Part shown: positions 11,014 through 20,141 of the stretch, one piece after another
Position numbering within the stretch: the first letter of the stretch is position 1
Layout: each line of letters opens with the position of its first letter
Source of the DNA: Escherichia ruysiae
GTDB lineage: Bacteria; Pseudomonadota; Gammaproteobacteria; Enterobacterales; Enterobacteriaceae
Reading direction: 5' to 3' (one strand)
DNA: 64,000 bases
NCBI RefSeq assembly: GCF_902498915.1
Contig: NZ_CABVLQ010000001.1
Made by a program: the position numbers and the translations under genes
Notes under the pieces: generated by a model
The model's input: only the letters and a program-made list of their open reading frames with translations
The model's database searches: none
What the model was told of the DNA's origin: nothing

Positions 11014-12084
11014 TTACTCCCCGACGCGCTCATTAATTGCCTGCGGATTGTACGTGATAAACATCGCATCACCGTAACTAAAAAAGCGATATTTCTCTTC
11101 TACCGCCGCTTTATAGGCGTTCATCGTGTGTTGATAACCGGCAAATGCCGAAACCAGCATAATCAGCGTCGACTCTGGCAGGTGGAAGTTAGTCACCAGC
11201 GCATCGACCACTTTGTACTGGAAGCCCGGATAGATAAAGATTTGGGTATCGTCAAAGAACGGTTCGATGAGATCGTTTTTCGCCGCCTGCGCTGCGCTCT
11301 CCAGAGAGCGTACAGAGGTTGTGCCAACCGCAATCACCCGATTTCCGCGCGCTTTCGCTGCCAGCACCGCATCAACCACCTCCTGCGGCACTTCAGCGTA
11401 TTCCGAGTGCATGATGTGATCTTCAATAGTGTCGACGCGCACCGGCTGGAAAGTACCCGCGCCAACGTGCAAGGTCACAAATGCCATCTCCACGCCTTTG
11501 GCACGCAATTTTTCAAGCAAAGGTTCGTCAAAATGCAGTCCGGCGGTCGGCGCGGCTACCGCGCCCGGTTTTTCGCTATAAACCGTTTGATAAAGTTCGC
11601 GATCGGCATCTTCGTCCGGACGGTCGATGTATGGCGGCAATGGCATATGACCGATGCTGTTGAGAATATCCAACACCGAACGCTCATCATTAAATTCGAC
11701 TTCAAACAATGCGCCGTGGCGGGCTGTCATTGTTGCTTTAATGCTTTCGTCATCGCCCAGCAGAAGTTCAGCGCCCGGCTTTGGTGCTTTCGAAGCGCGA
11801 ATATGCGCAAGAATGCGTTTGTCGTCGAGCATCCGCTCAACCAGCACTTCAATCTTGCCACCGCTGGCTTTACGCCCAAACAGGCGCGCCGGGATCACGC
11901 GGGTATTGTTAAAAACCAGAAGATCGCCGGGGTTGAGCTTATCGAGTAAATCGGTGAAAGTACCGTGCGTCAGCGCGCCCGTTGGCCCGTCCAGCGACAG
12001 TAAACGACAGCTACTGCGTTCAGGCATGGGATAGTGGGCAATCAGGGATTCGGGCAATTCAAAGGAGAAATCGGTAACGCGCAT
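11014..12084 (-). CDS. queA: S-adenosylmethionine:tRNA ribosyltransferase-isomerase
   Basis: QueA adds the ribose-derived epoxycyclopentane ring from AdoMet to preQ1 in tRNA, after Tgt has inserted it. The 356-residue length is normal. Family blocks include FELPESLIAHYP at the N-terminus, FNNTRVIPARL, APTAGLHFDE and TTSVRSLESA. It is the first gene of the queA-tgt-yajC-secDF run and diverges from acpH across 92 bp. Confidence 0.97.
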   Translation of the reverse strand: MRVTDFSFELPESLIAHYPMPERSSCRLLSLDGPTGALTHGTFTDLLDKLNPGDLLVFNNTRVIPARLFGRKASGGKIEVLVERMLDDKRILAHIRASKAPKPGAELLLGDDESIKATMTARHGALFEVEFNDERSVLDILNSIGHMPLPPYIDRPDEDADRELYQTVYSEKPGAVAAPTAGLHFDEPLLEKLRAKGVEMAFVTLHVGAGTFQPVRVDTIEDHIMHSEYAEVPQEVVDAVLAAKARGNRVIAVGTTSVRSLESAAQAAKNDLIEPFFDDTQIFIYPGFQYKVVDALVTNFHLPESTLIMLVSAFAGYQHTMNAYKAAVEEKYRFFSYGDAMFITYNPQAINERVGE

Positions 12085-12176
12085 GACACTGACTCAGACT
12101 AAAATAAGAGGCGGGTAGTCTAGTGCCGGGGCGCTCTCCCTGCAACCTTTACCCCCCTTTGGATAGAATATAATCG

Positions 12177-12758
12177 ATGAATTTTTTAGCTCACCTGCAT
12201 TTAGCTCACCTGGCGGAAAGCTCGCTTTCCGGCAATTTACTGGCAGATTTCGTTCGCGGAAACCCCGATGAAATTTATCCACCCGACGTCGTGGCTGGTA
12301 TTCATATGCATCGGCGAATCGACGTATTAACCGACAACCTGCCGGAAGTCCGCGAAGCGCGGGAGTGGTTTCGTAGTGAAACCCGCCGGGTTGCGCCTAT
12401 CACGCTGGATGTCATGTGGGATCATTTTCTTTCCCGCCACTGGTCGCAGCTGTCACCCAATTTTCCGCTAGAGGAATTTGTCTGTTATGCCCGCGAACAA
12501 GTGATCACTATTCTGCCGGACTCACCGCCACGCTTTATCAATCTGAACAACTACTTATGGTCAGAGCAGTGGCTGGTGCGCTATCGCGATATGGATTTCA
12601 TCCAGAGCGTGTTAAACGGTATGGCTAGCCGTCGCCCACGCCTGGATGCCCTGCGTGACTCCTGGTACGATTTAGACGCCCATTACGATGCCCTTGAAAC
12701 CCGCTTCTGGCAGTTTTATCCCCGGATGATGGCGCAGGCGTCGCGCAAGGCGTTATAA
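12177..12758 (+). CDS. acpH: Acyl carrier protein phosphodiesterase
   Basis: AcpH removes the 4'-phosphopantetheine group from holo-acyl carrier protein. The 193-residue protein starts MNFLAHLHLAHLAESSLSGN, the typical family N-terminus. It also has the HMHRRIDVLTD block and the MWDHFLSRHW motif, which supply the HD-type metal ligands. It is a single gene that converges on malZ, with only 4 bp between the stops. Confidence 0.96.
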   Translation: MNFLAHLHLAHLAESSLSGNLLADFVRGNPDEIYPPDVVAGIHMHRRIDVLTDNLPEVREAREWFRSETRRVAPITLDVMWDHFLSRHWSQLSPNFPLEEFVCYAREQVITILPDSPPRFINLNNYLWSEQWLVRYRDMDFIQSVLNGMASRRPRLDALRDSWYDLDAHYDALETRFWQFYPRMMAQASRKAL

Positions 12759-12762
12759 GACG

Positions 12763-14577
12763 TTAATTCATCCACACCGTCGCCGATATCGCAGGCAATG
12801 TCAAAATGCCATCCGCCAGTTGCCCGTGACCTTCTTTACGTTGCCATTGCGCGACATTAAGCAACGGCGATGCGGGCAGCACTACTTCACAGGCGTCGCC
12901 ACGGTTGATCGCCACCAGCACATGCTGCTGATTTAGCACGCGCACAAACACCACCACGTTATCTTCCGCGTACAGCACCTGACAGCCACCGCGACGCAGT
13001 GCCTGACTCTTCTTACGCAGCGCAATCATTCGCTGGTACAGCGAAAATAGCTCAGCATCTTGTTTTTCCGGCTGCCACGGGAATGGCTTACGGCAAAATG
13101 GATCGTTATTGCCATCCAGCCCCACTTCATCACCGTAATAAATACAGGGCACGCCAGGCCAGGTGAGCAGCCAGACCACCGCCAGCGGCAGGCGCGCAAC
13201 ATCCCGACCGAGCAAGGTTTTAAATCGCGCAGTATCGTGGCTATCGAGCTGATTAAACATACGCAATTGCTGTTGATGAGAAAGGCCGGCGCGGTAATTA
13301 TCCATCCAGGCCATACAGGTTTGGGCATCAATCTGCTGCGGATCGTAAGAGATGTCGGTATTGGCGAGAAATCCCCACAACGGGAATGTGAAGCCGCGAT
13401 AGTTCATGGCAGCATCTTCCACATCTGCCTGTAGCCATTGTCGTGCATCGCCAAAATGCTCGCCAACAATATAGGCTTCCGGCAGGGTTTCTTTCGCCGC
13501 TTCGGTGATCCCGGCGACGTGCTGCAAATTATTACGCGCACCGCCCGCTTCCCCCAGCATATGCACCACATCCAGCCGCCAACCGTCCATATTCCACGGT
13601 GCTTTCAGCCAGTGGCGGACAATGCTGTCTTCGCCGCGATAAATTTCATTCACCAGACTTTCCGATTGATAATCCAGCTTCGGCAGGCTGGCATAGCCCA
13701 GCCAGTCGAGCGCCGTGCCATCATCGCTAAACGAGTACCAGTCACGCCAGGGCGATTCGGGGTTGTGACAAGCACCCCCCGTCCCGCGATTGTGCCTGTC
13801 AAACCAGGCATGGGAATCACCACTGTGGTTAAACACACCGTCCAGTACCAGCCGCATTCCCTGTTGCTGTGTATTGTGGCGTAAGCGCAGCAATGCCCCG
13901 TCGCCGCCAAACTGCGGGTCAACGTGGCGATAATCTTCGGTATCGTATTTATGCACGCTGGGAGCTTTGAACACCGGATTGAGATACAGCGCCGTCACGC
14001 CGAGTTTTTTCAGATACGGCAGTTTTTCGCTGATACCGTCCAGATCTCCGCCATAGAACGTTGATCCACCCGCCTGCGCCGTAACCGGCTCATTCCAGTC
14101 ACGCAATATGATCTCTTGTCCGGCTGCGTGATGGTAATAGACATGATCCTGCCCGGCTTCGCGTGGCAAGCTACGGGCAAAACGATCCGGGAAGATCTGA
14201 TAAAAAATCTGGTCTACGACCCATTGTGGCCCAATATCTGGTACATCAACAGCAAACTGTTCCAGCCGCGCTGGCGGTATTTGGCTAAGACCTTGCGGCG
14301 AAAACCATCGCTGGCGATCGTGCCACAGCAATTTGAAGCTATAGCGCCGCCGAGGTTGTCCGGTGGAGAGATCGACAGCCGCCCGCCATGCCGTTACGCC
14401 CGGCTGTGGCTGACTGCGCAGTTTGTACATCGGTACTGACGTTTCTTCGTTATCGTTTTCCGTGCGCAGCATAATGCGCTGCGGCGGTTCTTCACCCGTC
14501 AACCACAGTGTAATAAGCAGTTGATCTTTGCTTTGCTTAACAAATGGGGGCACCGGCAGGTGCCATGTATTCAACAT
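12763..14577 (-). CDS. malZ: Maltodextrin glucosidase
   Basis: MalZ is a cytoplasmic GH13 enzyme that releases glucose from the reducing end of maltodextrins. The 604-residue protein has an N-terminal starch-binding-like domain and a TIM barrel with the expected catalytic triad: nucleophile D336 in GWRLDVVHM, acid/base E373 in VGEHFGD, and D448 in the QLDSHDTAR block. The calcium/substrate block DGVFNHSGD is also present. A MalT-like box lies upstream. Expression would be expected with the maltose regulon. Confidence 0.96.
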   Translation of the reverse strand: MLNTWHLPVPPFVKQSKDQLLITLWLTGEEPPQRIMLRTENDNEETSVPMYKLRSQPQPGVTAWRAAVDLSTGQPRRRYSFKLLWHDRQRWFSPQGLSQIPPARLEQFAVDVPDIGPQWVVDQIFYQIFPDRFARSLPREAGQDHVYYHHAAGQEIILRDWNEPVTAQAGGSTFYGGDLDGISEKLPYLKKLGVTALYLNPVFKAPSVHKYDTEDYRHVDPQFGGDGALLRLRHNTQQQGMRLVLDGVFNHSGDSHAWFDRHNRGTGGACHNPESPWRDWYSFSDDGTALDWLGYASLPKLDYQSESLVNEIYRGEDSIVRHWLKAPWNMDGWRLDVVHMLGEAGGARNNLQHVAGITEAAKETLPEAYIVGEHFGDARQWLQADVEDAAMNYRGFTFPLWGFLANTDISYDPQQIDAQTCMAWMDNYRAGLSHQQQLRMFNQLDSHDTARFKTLLGRDVARLPLAVVWLLTWPGVPCIYYGDEVGLDGNNDPFCRKPFPWQPEKQDAELFSLYQRMIALRKKSQALRRGGCQVLYAEDNVVVFVRVLNQQHVLVAINRGDACEVVLPASPLLNVAQWQRKEGHGQLADGILTLPAISATVWMN

Positions 14578-14655
14578 TATAATTCCCCTGTGATGAAAAT
14601 CTGATCACATTGCCATAGCCTACTGCAGGATCACTCATCGTCTGAAGGATATTTG

Positions 14656-14665
14656 GGGGAGGAGG
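14656..14665 (+). promoter_or_regulatory. Candidate MalT box upstream of malZ
   Basis: The sequence GGGGAGGAGG matches the MalT recognition motif GGGGA(T/G)GAGG. It lies about 80 bp upstream of the malZ start. The orientation is opposite to malZ transcription. The assignment rests on the motif and the known membership of malZ in the maltose regulon. Confidence 0.45.
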
Positions 14666-14733
14666 TCGGGGGCGGATAACTTTCGGAATAACCGGTTCAG
14701 GCTCTACCCTGAACCGGCTTACAAACGTGGGAA

Positions 14734-16107
14734 TTAGTGGTTTTCAGCCAACTGGCGGTCATGGCGGCGTTTAAACATCCAGCCAATCAACAGCAGAACA
14801 ATCCACGCGAAACCAACGTACAGAGAGATTCGCGTTTCAGGGTGATAACCGATCAGTCCGATGATAAAGACCAGGAAAATCAGCCCCGCGATAGTCGTTG
14901 CCACCCCGCCAGGTACTTTGAATTTCAGCGCCTTAACTTCTTCCGGCGGTAGGCGGCGACGGAAGGCAATCTGCGACAACAAAATCATAATCCACACCCA
15001 CACCGTGGCAAAGGTTGCCAGCGAAGCGATCACCAGGAAGACGTTTTCCGGCATGATGTAGTTCAGATACACCGCAAACAGTAGCGCAGTGGTCATCACC
15101 AGCACAGTTACCCATGGAATACCGCGACGCGAGGTTTTACTGAAGATTTTCGGTGCGCTGCCCTGCTCTGCCATGCCGTGCAACATACGACCTACGCCAA
15201 ACACGTCACTGTTAATTGCCGACAGCGAAGCGGTCAGCACAACAAAGTTAAGAATGCTGGCGGCAAAGGTAATCCCCATATGCTGGAACGTCAGCACGAA
15301 CGGGCTACCGGCAGTGCCAACCTGATTCCAAGGGTAAATAGACATAATGACGAACAGCGTACCGACATAGAACACCAGAATACGCATCGGCACTGAGTTA
15401 ATCGCGCGCGGAATGGATTTCTCTGGCTCTTTCGCTTCCCCGGCGGTAATCCCGATAATTTCGATCCCACCATAGGCAAACATCACCATTTGTAACGACA
15501 TCACCATGCCAAGCCAGCCGTTACTGAAGAAGCCACCGTTGCTCCACAGGTTATGGATACCCGTCGGTTGCCCGCCGTTGCCAATCCCCCAGATGATGAT
15601 ACCGAAACCGGCGACAATCATGATGATAATGGTGGCAACTTTAAAGAACGAGAACCAGAACTCCAGCTCGCCGAACACTTTCACGCTCATCAGGTTGATG
15701 GCGCAAATGATTAACACCACACTCAGCACCCAAATCCAGTGTGGTACTGTCGGGAACCAGACGCCCATATAGATACCGAAAGCGGTCACATCGGCAATGG
15801 CGACAATAAGGATTTCAAAGCAGTAGGTCCAGCCGGTGATATAACCTGCCAGCGGCCCCAGGTTTTCCTGCGCATAACGCGAGAAAGAGCTGGCAGCCGG
15901 GTTATGTACCGACATTTCCCCCAGCGCACGCATAATGATATATGCCGCGACACCACCAATAATATAGGCCAACAACACGCTCGGACCGGCCATTTTGATG
16001 GCGTCTGCCGAACCGTAAAACAGCCCGGTGCCGATTGCTGACCCCAGTGCCATAAAGCGTATGTGTCGGGTACTTAGCCCACGCTTTAGCTTGTTCTTAC
16101 TTTCCAT
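14734..16107 (-). CDS. proY: Amino-acid permease ProY (cryptic proline transporter family)
   Basis: ProY is an inner-membrane APC-superfamily permease related to histidine, proline and aromatic amino-acid carriers. The ATG at 16107 gives 457 residues with 12 predicted membrane segments. The conserved first-helix block GLSTRHIRFMALGSAIGTGL and the AGEAKEPEKSIPRAINS block after helix 6 are present. It lies 76 bp downstream of brnQ behind a terminator. The substrate is not certain: K-12 ProY supports proline uptake only when expressed highly. Confidence 0.93.
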   Translation of the reverse strand: MESKNKLKRGLSTRHIRFMALGSAIGTGLFYGSADAIKMAGPSVLLAYIIGGVAAYIIMRALGEMSVHNPAASSFSRYAQENLGPLAGYITGWTYCFEILIVAIADVTAFGIYMGVWFPTVPHWIWVLSVVLIICAINLMSVKVFGELEFWFSFFKVATIIIMIVAGFGIIIWGIGNGGQPTGIHNLWSNGGFFSNGWLGMVMSLQMVMFAYGGIEIIGITAGEAKEPEKSIPRAINSVPMRILVFYVGTLFVIMSIYPWNQVGTAGSPFVLTFQHMGITFAASILNFVVLTASLSAINSDVFGVGRMLHGMAEQGSAPKIFSKTSRRGIPWVTVLVMTTALLFAVYLNYIMPENVFLVIASLATFATVWVWIMILLSQIAFRRRLPPEEVKALKFKVPGGVATTIAGLIFLVFIIGLIGYHPETRISLYVGFAWIVLLLIGWMFKRRHDRQLAENH

Positions 16108-16130
16108 CAATTCCTAACCCATCAACACAA

Positions 16131-16164
16131 TAAAAAAACCACGGGGCATCGCAGCCCCGTGGTT
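16131..16164 (-). terminator. Intrinsic terminator between brnQ and proY
   Basis: On the minus strand an 11-bp stem, AACCACGGGGC / GCCCCGTGGTT (arms 16137-16147 and 16154-16164), is followed by TTTTTTTATT. It lies about 20 bp after the brnQ stop and before the proY start, so the two transporters may be only partly co-transcribed. Confidence 0.88.
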
Positions 16165-16183
16165 AAAACAAATTATCAGTGAT

Positions 16184-17503
16184 TTAGTGGGCGCTGGAGG
16201 TCACCTGACGACCTGCCGCGCGATCCCAGATAATGGCCAGAACCACCATCACCACTGTTGGCATTAACCACGCCAGACCTTGTTCGGCCAGCGGTAAACG
16301 CTGCGCCCAGGACGGTAAGATATCGCTGAATGCAGATGCTTTGATCCCGTCGAGAATACCAAAAAGCAGGCTGATAAACATCGGCGGAGCAATCACGCGG
16401 GACGAATTATGCCACCATGAGCGTGTAAAACTTAATACAACCAGTGCGATACACGGCGGATAAATGGCGGTCAGCACCGGCACAGAGATCTGAATCAACT
16501 GACTCAAACCAAGGTTAGACACCACCATCGAGAAGCCGCCGAGGATAAACACCAGCGTACGGTAAGAGAGCGGTACGTACTGGGCGAAAAATTCTGCACA
16601 AGCACAGGTCAGGCCAACTGCCGTTACCAGGCAAGCGATGAAGATTAACGCCGCCAGCAGGAAGCTACCGCCGCCGCCAAAGGTGTGTTGAACATAAGCG
16701 TGCAGAATAGCCGCACCGTTTGCTGACTGATCAACCAGCGACGCACTATCTGACCCCAGACGGAACAGCGCCAGGTAAAGCAGAGTCAGACCGACACCCG
16801 CCATCAGGCCAGCCCAGACGGTATAACGGGTCAGCAGACGCGCTTCGGTAACGCCACGAGAACGCGCCGCGTTAACAATAACGATACCAAACACCATTGC
16901 GCCCAGCGTATCCATTGTCAGATAGCCGTTGACGAAGCCGTTAGAAAACGCAGCGTTTTGATAAGCCTCAGTCGCCGTGCTGATAGAACCCGCAGGCCAG
17001 ACAATCGCGGCGACAGACAGGATGACCAGCGCGATAATTTTCAGCGGCGCAAGGAAGTTGCCCACGGTATCCAGCAGCTTGCCCGGATAGAGCGAAACCA
17101 GAATAACGATAGCGAAATAGACCAGGCTGTAGATAAACAGCGGCAGCGCGGAGTCACCCGTCAGCGGCGCAATCCCCACTTCAAAGGAGACGGTGGCTGT
17201 ACGCGGCGTGGCGAACAGCGGCCCCACAGCCAGGTAGCAAACCGTTGCCAGCAGTACGCCAGCGACTTTACCGATTGGCGTGCTCAGGCTGTCAACACCG
17301 CCACCAACTTTCGCCAGCGCCACTACCGTTAATACCGGCAGACCAACGGCAGTAATGAGGAAGCCGAATGCCGCAGTCCAGACGTGTTCGCCTGCCTGCA
17401 AGCCGACCATTGGAGGGAAAATAATGTTACCTGCGCCGACGAACAACGCAAATGTCATAAAGCCCAGAGCGATGATATCGCGCGATCTTAATTGATGGGT
17501 CAT
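16184..17503 (-). CDS. brnQ: Branched-chain amino acid carrier BrnQ
   Basis: BrnQ is the LIV-II sodium- or proton-coupled transporter for leucine, isoleucine and valine in the inner membrane. The 439-residue, very hydrophobic protein begins with the conserved RDIIALGFMTFALFVGAGNI block and has about 12 membrane helices. It lies 406 bp downstream of phoR in the same direction, with a phoR terminator between, so it probably has its own promoter. Confidence 0.96.
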   Translation of the reverse strand: MTHQLRSRDIIALGFMTFALFVGAGNIIFPPMVGLQAGEHVWTAAFGFLITAVGLPVLTVVALAKVGGGVDSLSTPIGKVAGVLLATVCYLAVGPLFATPRTATVSFEVGIAPLTGDSALPLFIYSLVYFAIVILVSLYPGKLLDTVGNFLAPLKIIALVILSVAAIVWPAGSISTATEAYQNAAFSNGFVNGYLTMDTLGAMVFGIVIVNAARSRGVTEARLLTRYTVWAGLMAGVGLTLLYLALFRLGSDSASLVDQSANGAAILHAYVQHTFGGGGSFLLAALIFIACLVTAVGLTCACAEFFAQYVPLSYRTLVFILGGFSMVVSNLGLSQLIQISVPVLTAIYPPCIALVVLSFTRSWWHNSSRVIAPPMFISLLFGILDGIKASAFSDILPSWAQRLPLAEQGLAWLMPTVVMVVLAIIWDRAAGRQVTSSAH

Positions 17504-17909
17504 AAATCATACTGCCTGTGGATGTGGTGTTGTAACGTTAAATTTTTGTGCCAATCCCTGGGGATGATACAGCGGTATATTTAAACAATTTTAGCGGGAA
17601 ATACTCCCAACCAGGCGCGGCGAAGAATAGTTTTTCGATTTACCGCGTGAATGCAGTCAGTATGACAGCACCTGAAGCGCAATTTAAACGCTTATAACGT
17701 TTTAAAGCAAGAAGGGATCTAAAAACCAGAGGGATATAACGATAAGAAATCACCAACCAGTATAAAACACTATTTCCGTGAAAAAGATATGGCTTATCAT
17801 GCGAACAAAAAATCACCAGCCGGTGTAAAGTTCAGCGTCCATTTTTTGACTGCAAAGAAAAAAAGCCAGCATCGGCTGGCTTATGGCAACAAAAAATGAC
17901 AAAGGCAGA
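17504..17909. other. phoR-brnQ intergenic region
   Basis: This 406-bp gap holds the phoR terminator at its right end and presumably the brnQ promoter. It also contains an imperfect 21-nt direct repeat: an AAATCACCAACCAG-type copy at 17747-17767 and an AAATCACCAGCCGG-type copy at 17810-17830. The second includes the dyad CACC-AGCC-GGTG. No open reading frame or known RNA gene is apparent. Confidence 0.5.
17856..17882 (-). terminator. Intrinsic terminator of phoBR
   Basis: On the minus strand AAGCCAGC / GCTGGCTT with loop CGAT (arms 17863-17870 and 17875-17882) is followed by a T-run. It lies about 27 bp beyond the phoR stop. Confidence 0.88.
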
Positions 17910-19205
17910 TTAATTGCTGTTTTTGGCAATTAAACGTTCCGGCAGAACAAAACTGAAACGCGTACCTTTGCCCACCGTACTGTCAATATTCAGGCGGCTT
18001 TCGTGGTGATTTACCGCATGTTTAACAATTGCTAACCCCAGTCCGCTACCGCCTGTTTGTCGGGAACGCGCTTTGTCTACACGATAAAAACGCTCGGTCA
18101 GGCGCGGAATATGCTCCGGTGCGATGCCCGGCCCATTATCTTCAACGCTAAATTCGGCACCGTGCGGCACTCGCTGCCAGCGTACCGTGATATGCGTGCC
18201 TTCTGGCGTGTGATTCACGGCGTTATAGACCAGGTTCGAAATCGCACTGCGTAGCTGATCTTCATTGCCAGACACTTTGAGGTCGTTATCTATTTCAAAG
18301 GTAAATGTCTGTTTTTTCTGGCTCAGAGTCTGAGCTTCGCGCTCAACAACGCGCAGCATCATCGGCACATCAACCTTTTCATTGAGCAACTGCGTCGGTG
18401 CGGCTTCGATTTTCGACAGTGTCAGTAACTGCTTCACCAGCCCTTCCATCCGCTGAGTCTGCTCGCGCATGGTGTGCAACGCTTTTTCGCGAACCGCGCC
18501 TTCCAGCGGTTGCTCATCCATCATCTCCAGGTAACCCTGTAACACCGTCAACGGCGTGCGTAACTCATGGCTTACGTTGGCAAAAAAGTTACGCCGCGCC
18601 CCTTCCAGTTGATGCATTTGCGTGACATCACGCGCCACCATCAGCAACTGTTTATGGGTATAAGGCATGACGCGAATTTCCAGATGCCGCCCGGTGTTGA
18701 GCACCAGATTGAGCGGGCGAGAAAAATCACGCGTTTTCAGATATTGCGTAAACTCCGGGTAACGCAGCAGGTTAAGGATGTTCTGCCCGTTATCTTCCGG
18801 CCAGCGCAGGCCAAGAATCTGTTGCGCCAGTCCGTTACACCAGAAAATACCGCCCTCTTCCGTGGTCAGCACCACCGCATCGGGCAGCGACTCCGCGCCA
18901 CTACGAAAGCGTTTAATCAGATTGCCCAGCTCGCGGCGGCGTTTTTTATTTCGCAGCTGCATCTGGTGTAAGCCATATAGTAGCGGTTCCCAGCTACCAC
19001 GCCCCGGTGGCGGCGTCATACTGCGATCAACCCACAGCCACCATGAAAGGCGCAATAAATTCCAGAAATGCCAGATAAGCAGTCCTGTTACCGATGCCAG
19101 CAAAAACCAGGGCAGGTAACCAAAAAATGCACCCAGGATGAAAGCCGGGAGGCAGCAAAGTAGCAGCTCCAGCACCAGCCTTTTCCACGACAGCCGTTCC
19201 AGCAC
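17910..19205 (-). CDS. phoR: Phosphate regulon sensor histidine kinase PhoR
   Basis: PhoR phosphorylates PhoB when phosphate is scarce and dephosphorylates it otherwise, under control of the Pst transporter and PhoU. The 431-residue protein has two N-terminal membrane segments (about 10-50), a basic charged linker, a PAS domain (about 105-195), the H-box with H213 in FFANVSHELRTPLT, and an ATPase domain with the N-box (SNLVYNAVNHTP), DNGPGI and GGSGLGLAI. It follows phoB by 57 bp. Confidence 0.97.
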   Translation of the reverse strand: MLERLSWKRLVLELLLCCLPAFILGAFFGYLPWFLLASVTGLLIWHFWNLLRLSWWLWVDRSMTPPPGRGSWEPLLYGLHQMQLRNKKRRRELGNLIKRFRSGAESLPDAVVLTTEEGGIFWCNGLAQQILGLRWPEDNGQNILNLLRYPEFTQYLKTRDFSRPLNLVLNTGRHLEIRVMPYTHKQLLMVARDVTQMHQLEGARRNFFANVSHELRTPLTVLQGYLEMMDEQPLEGAVREKALHTMREQTQRMEGLVKQLLTLSKIEAAPTQLLNEKVDVPMMLRVVEREAQTLSQKKQTFTFEIDNDLKVSGNEDQLRSAISNLVYNAVNHTPEGTHITVRWQRVPHGAEFSVEDNGPGIAPEHIPRLTERFYRVDKARSRQTGGSGLGLAIVKHAVNHHESRLNIDSTVGKGTRFSFVLPERLIAKNSN

Positions 19206-19262
19206 GTAAGATACTCCAGTTATGAAATCATAAGCCCTGCTCTGCGTCCGATGAGCAAGGCG

Positions 19263-19952
19263 TTAAAAGCGGGTTGAAAAACGATATCCTGTACCGCGCA
19301 CGGTCTGCACCATGCGGTCATGCCCGCCGGGCTCCAGTGCTTTACGCAGGCGACGAATGTGGACATCGACCGTGCGGTCTTCTACATACACGTTGGTTCC
19401 CCAGACGTGGTTTAATAGCTGCTCGCGGCTGTACACGCGCTCAGGATGCGTCATAAAAAAGTGCAGCAATTTAAATTCTGTCGGCCCCATCTCCAGCGGC
19501 TCTTCGCCCGCCATCACCCGGTGAGATGTCGGATCCAGACTTAGCCCCTGCATCTCGATCACCTCTTCCACCGCCATTGGCGAAATACGGCGCATTACCG
19601 CTTTGATTCGCGCCACCAGCTCCTTCGGCGAAAACGGCTTGGTGATATAGTCGTCCGCACCGGTTTCAAGACCACGCACGCGATCTTCTTCTTCCCCTCT
19701 GGCGGTCAACATCACCACTGGAATATCCCGGGTCATCGACTCGCGCTTAAGGTGTTTGATGAACTGGATACCCGAGCCGCCGGGTAACATCCAGTCGAGG
19801 AGAATCAAATCCGGCCAGGGTTCATTCAGTTGATTCACAGCACTGTCATAATCTTCCGCTTCGACCGGCTGAAAGCCATTTTGTTCGAGCACGAAGCAGA
19901 CCATTTCGCGAATTGGAGCTTCATCTTCTACGACCAGAATACGTCTCGCCAT
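19263..19952 (-). CDS. phoB: Phosphate regulon response regulator PhoB
   Basis: PhoB binds Pho boxes and activates phosphate-starvation genes, including phoA in this window. The 229-residue protein has a receiver domain with the phosphorylated aspartate D53 ([10 protein letters not shown]) and the switch lysine in [10 protein letters not shown]. Its C-terminal winged-helix OmpR-type domain contains the recognition region [12 protein letters not shown]. It is autoregulated by a Pho box upstream. Confidence 0.98.
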
Positions 19953-20003
19953 GATTTGCCCTGTTGTAATAAATAGGTTGCGATCATTAATGCGACGCCA
20001 TTA

Positions 20004-20033
20004 TGCGTCAGATTTATGACAGATTTATGAAAA
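20004..20033 (-). promoter_or_regulatory. Pho box upstream of phoB
   Basis: On the minus strand, 11-bp-spaced repeats of the form CTGTCAT-AAAT are visible: TTTTCATAAAT, CTGTCATAAAT, CTGACGC. This is the tandem arrangement bound by phosphorylated PhoB. It lies about 50-80 bp upstream of the phoB start, in the divergent gap with sbcD. Confidence 0.85.
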
Positions 20034-20141
20034 GCACGTCGCACATATCTTCAGGTTATTGATTTACGTGGCGCAGAAAAAAGCAAATGACACATCTGTT
20101 TGGGTATAATCGCGCCCATGCTTTTTCGCCAGAGAATCGTT

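Noticed and set aside
11128..11949. 273-codon plus-strand frame opposite queA
   Set aside because: It is an antisense shadow; the QueA motifs on the minus strand are complete and conserved.
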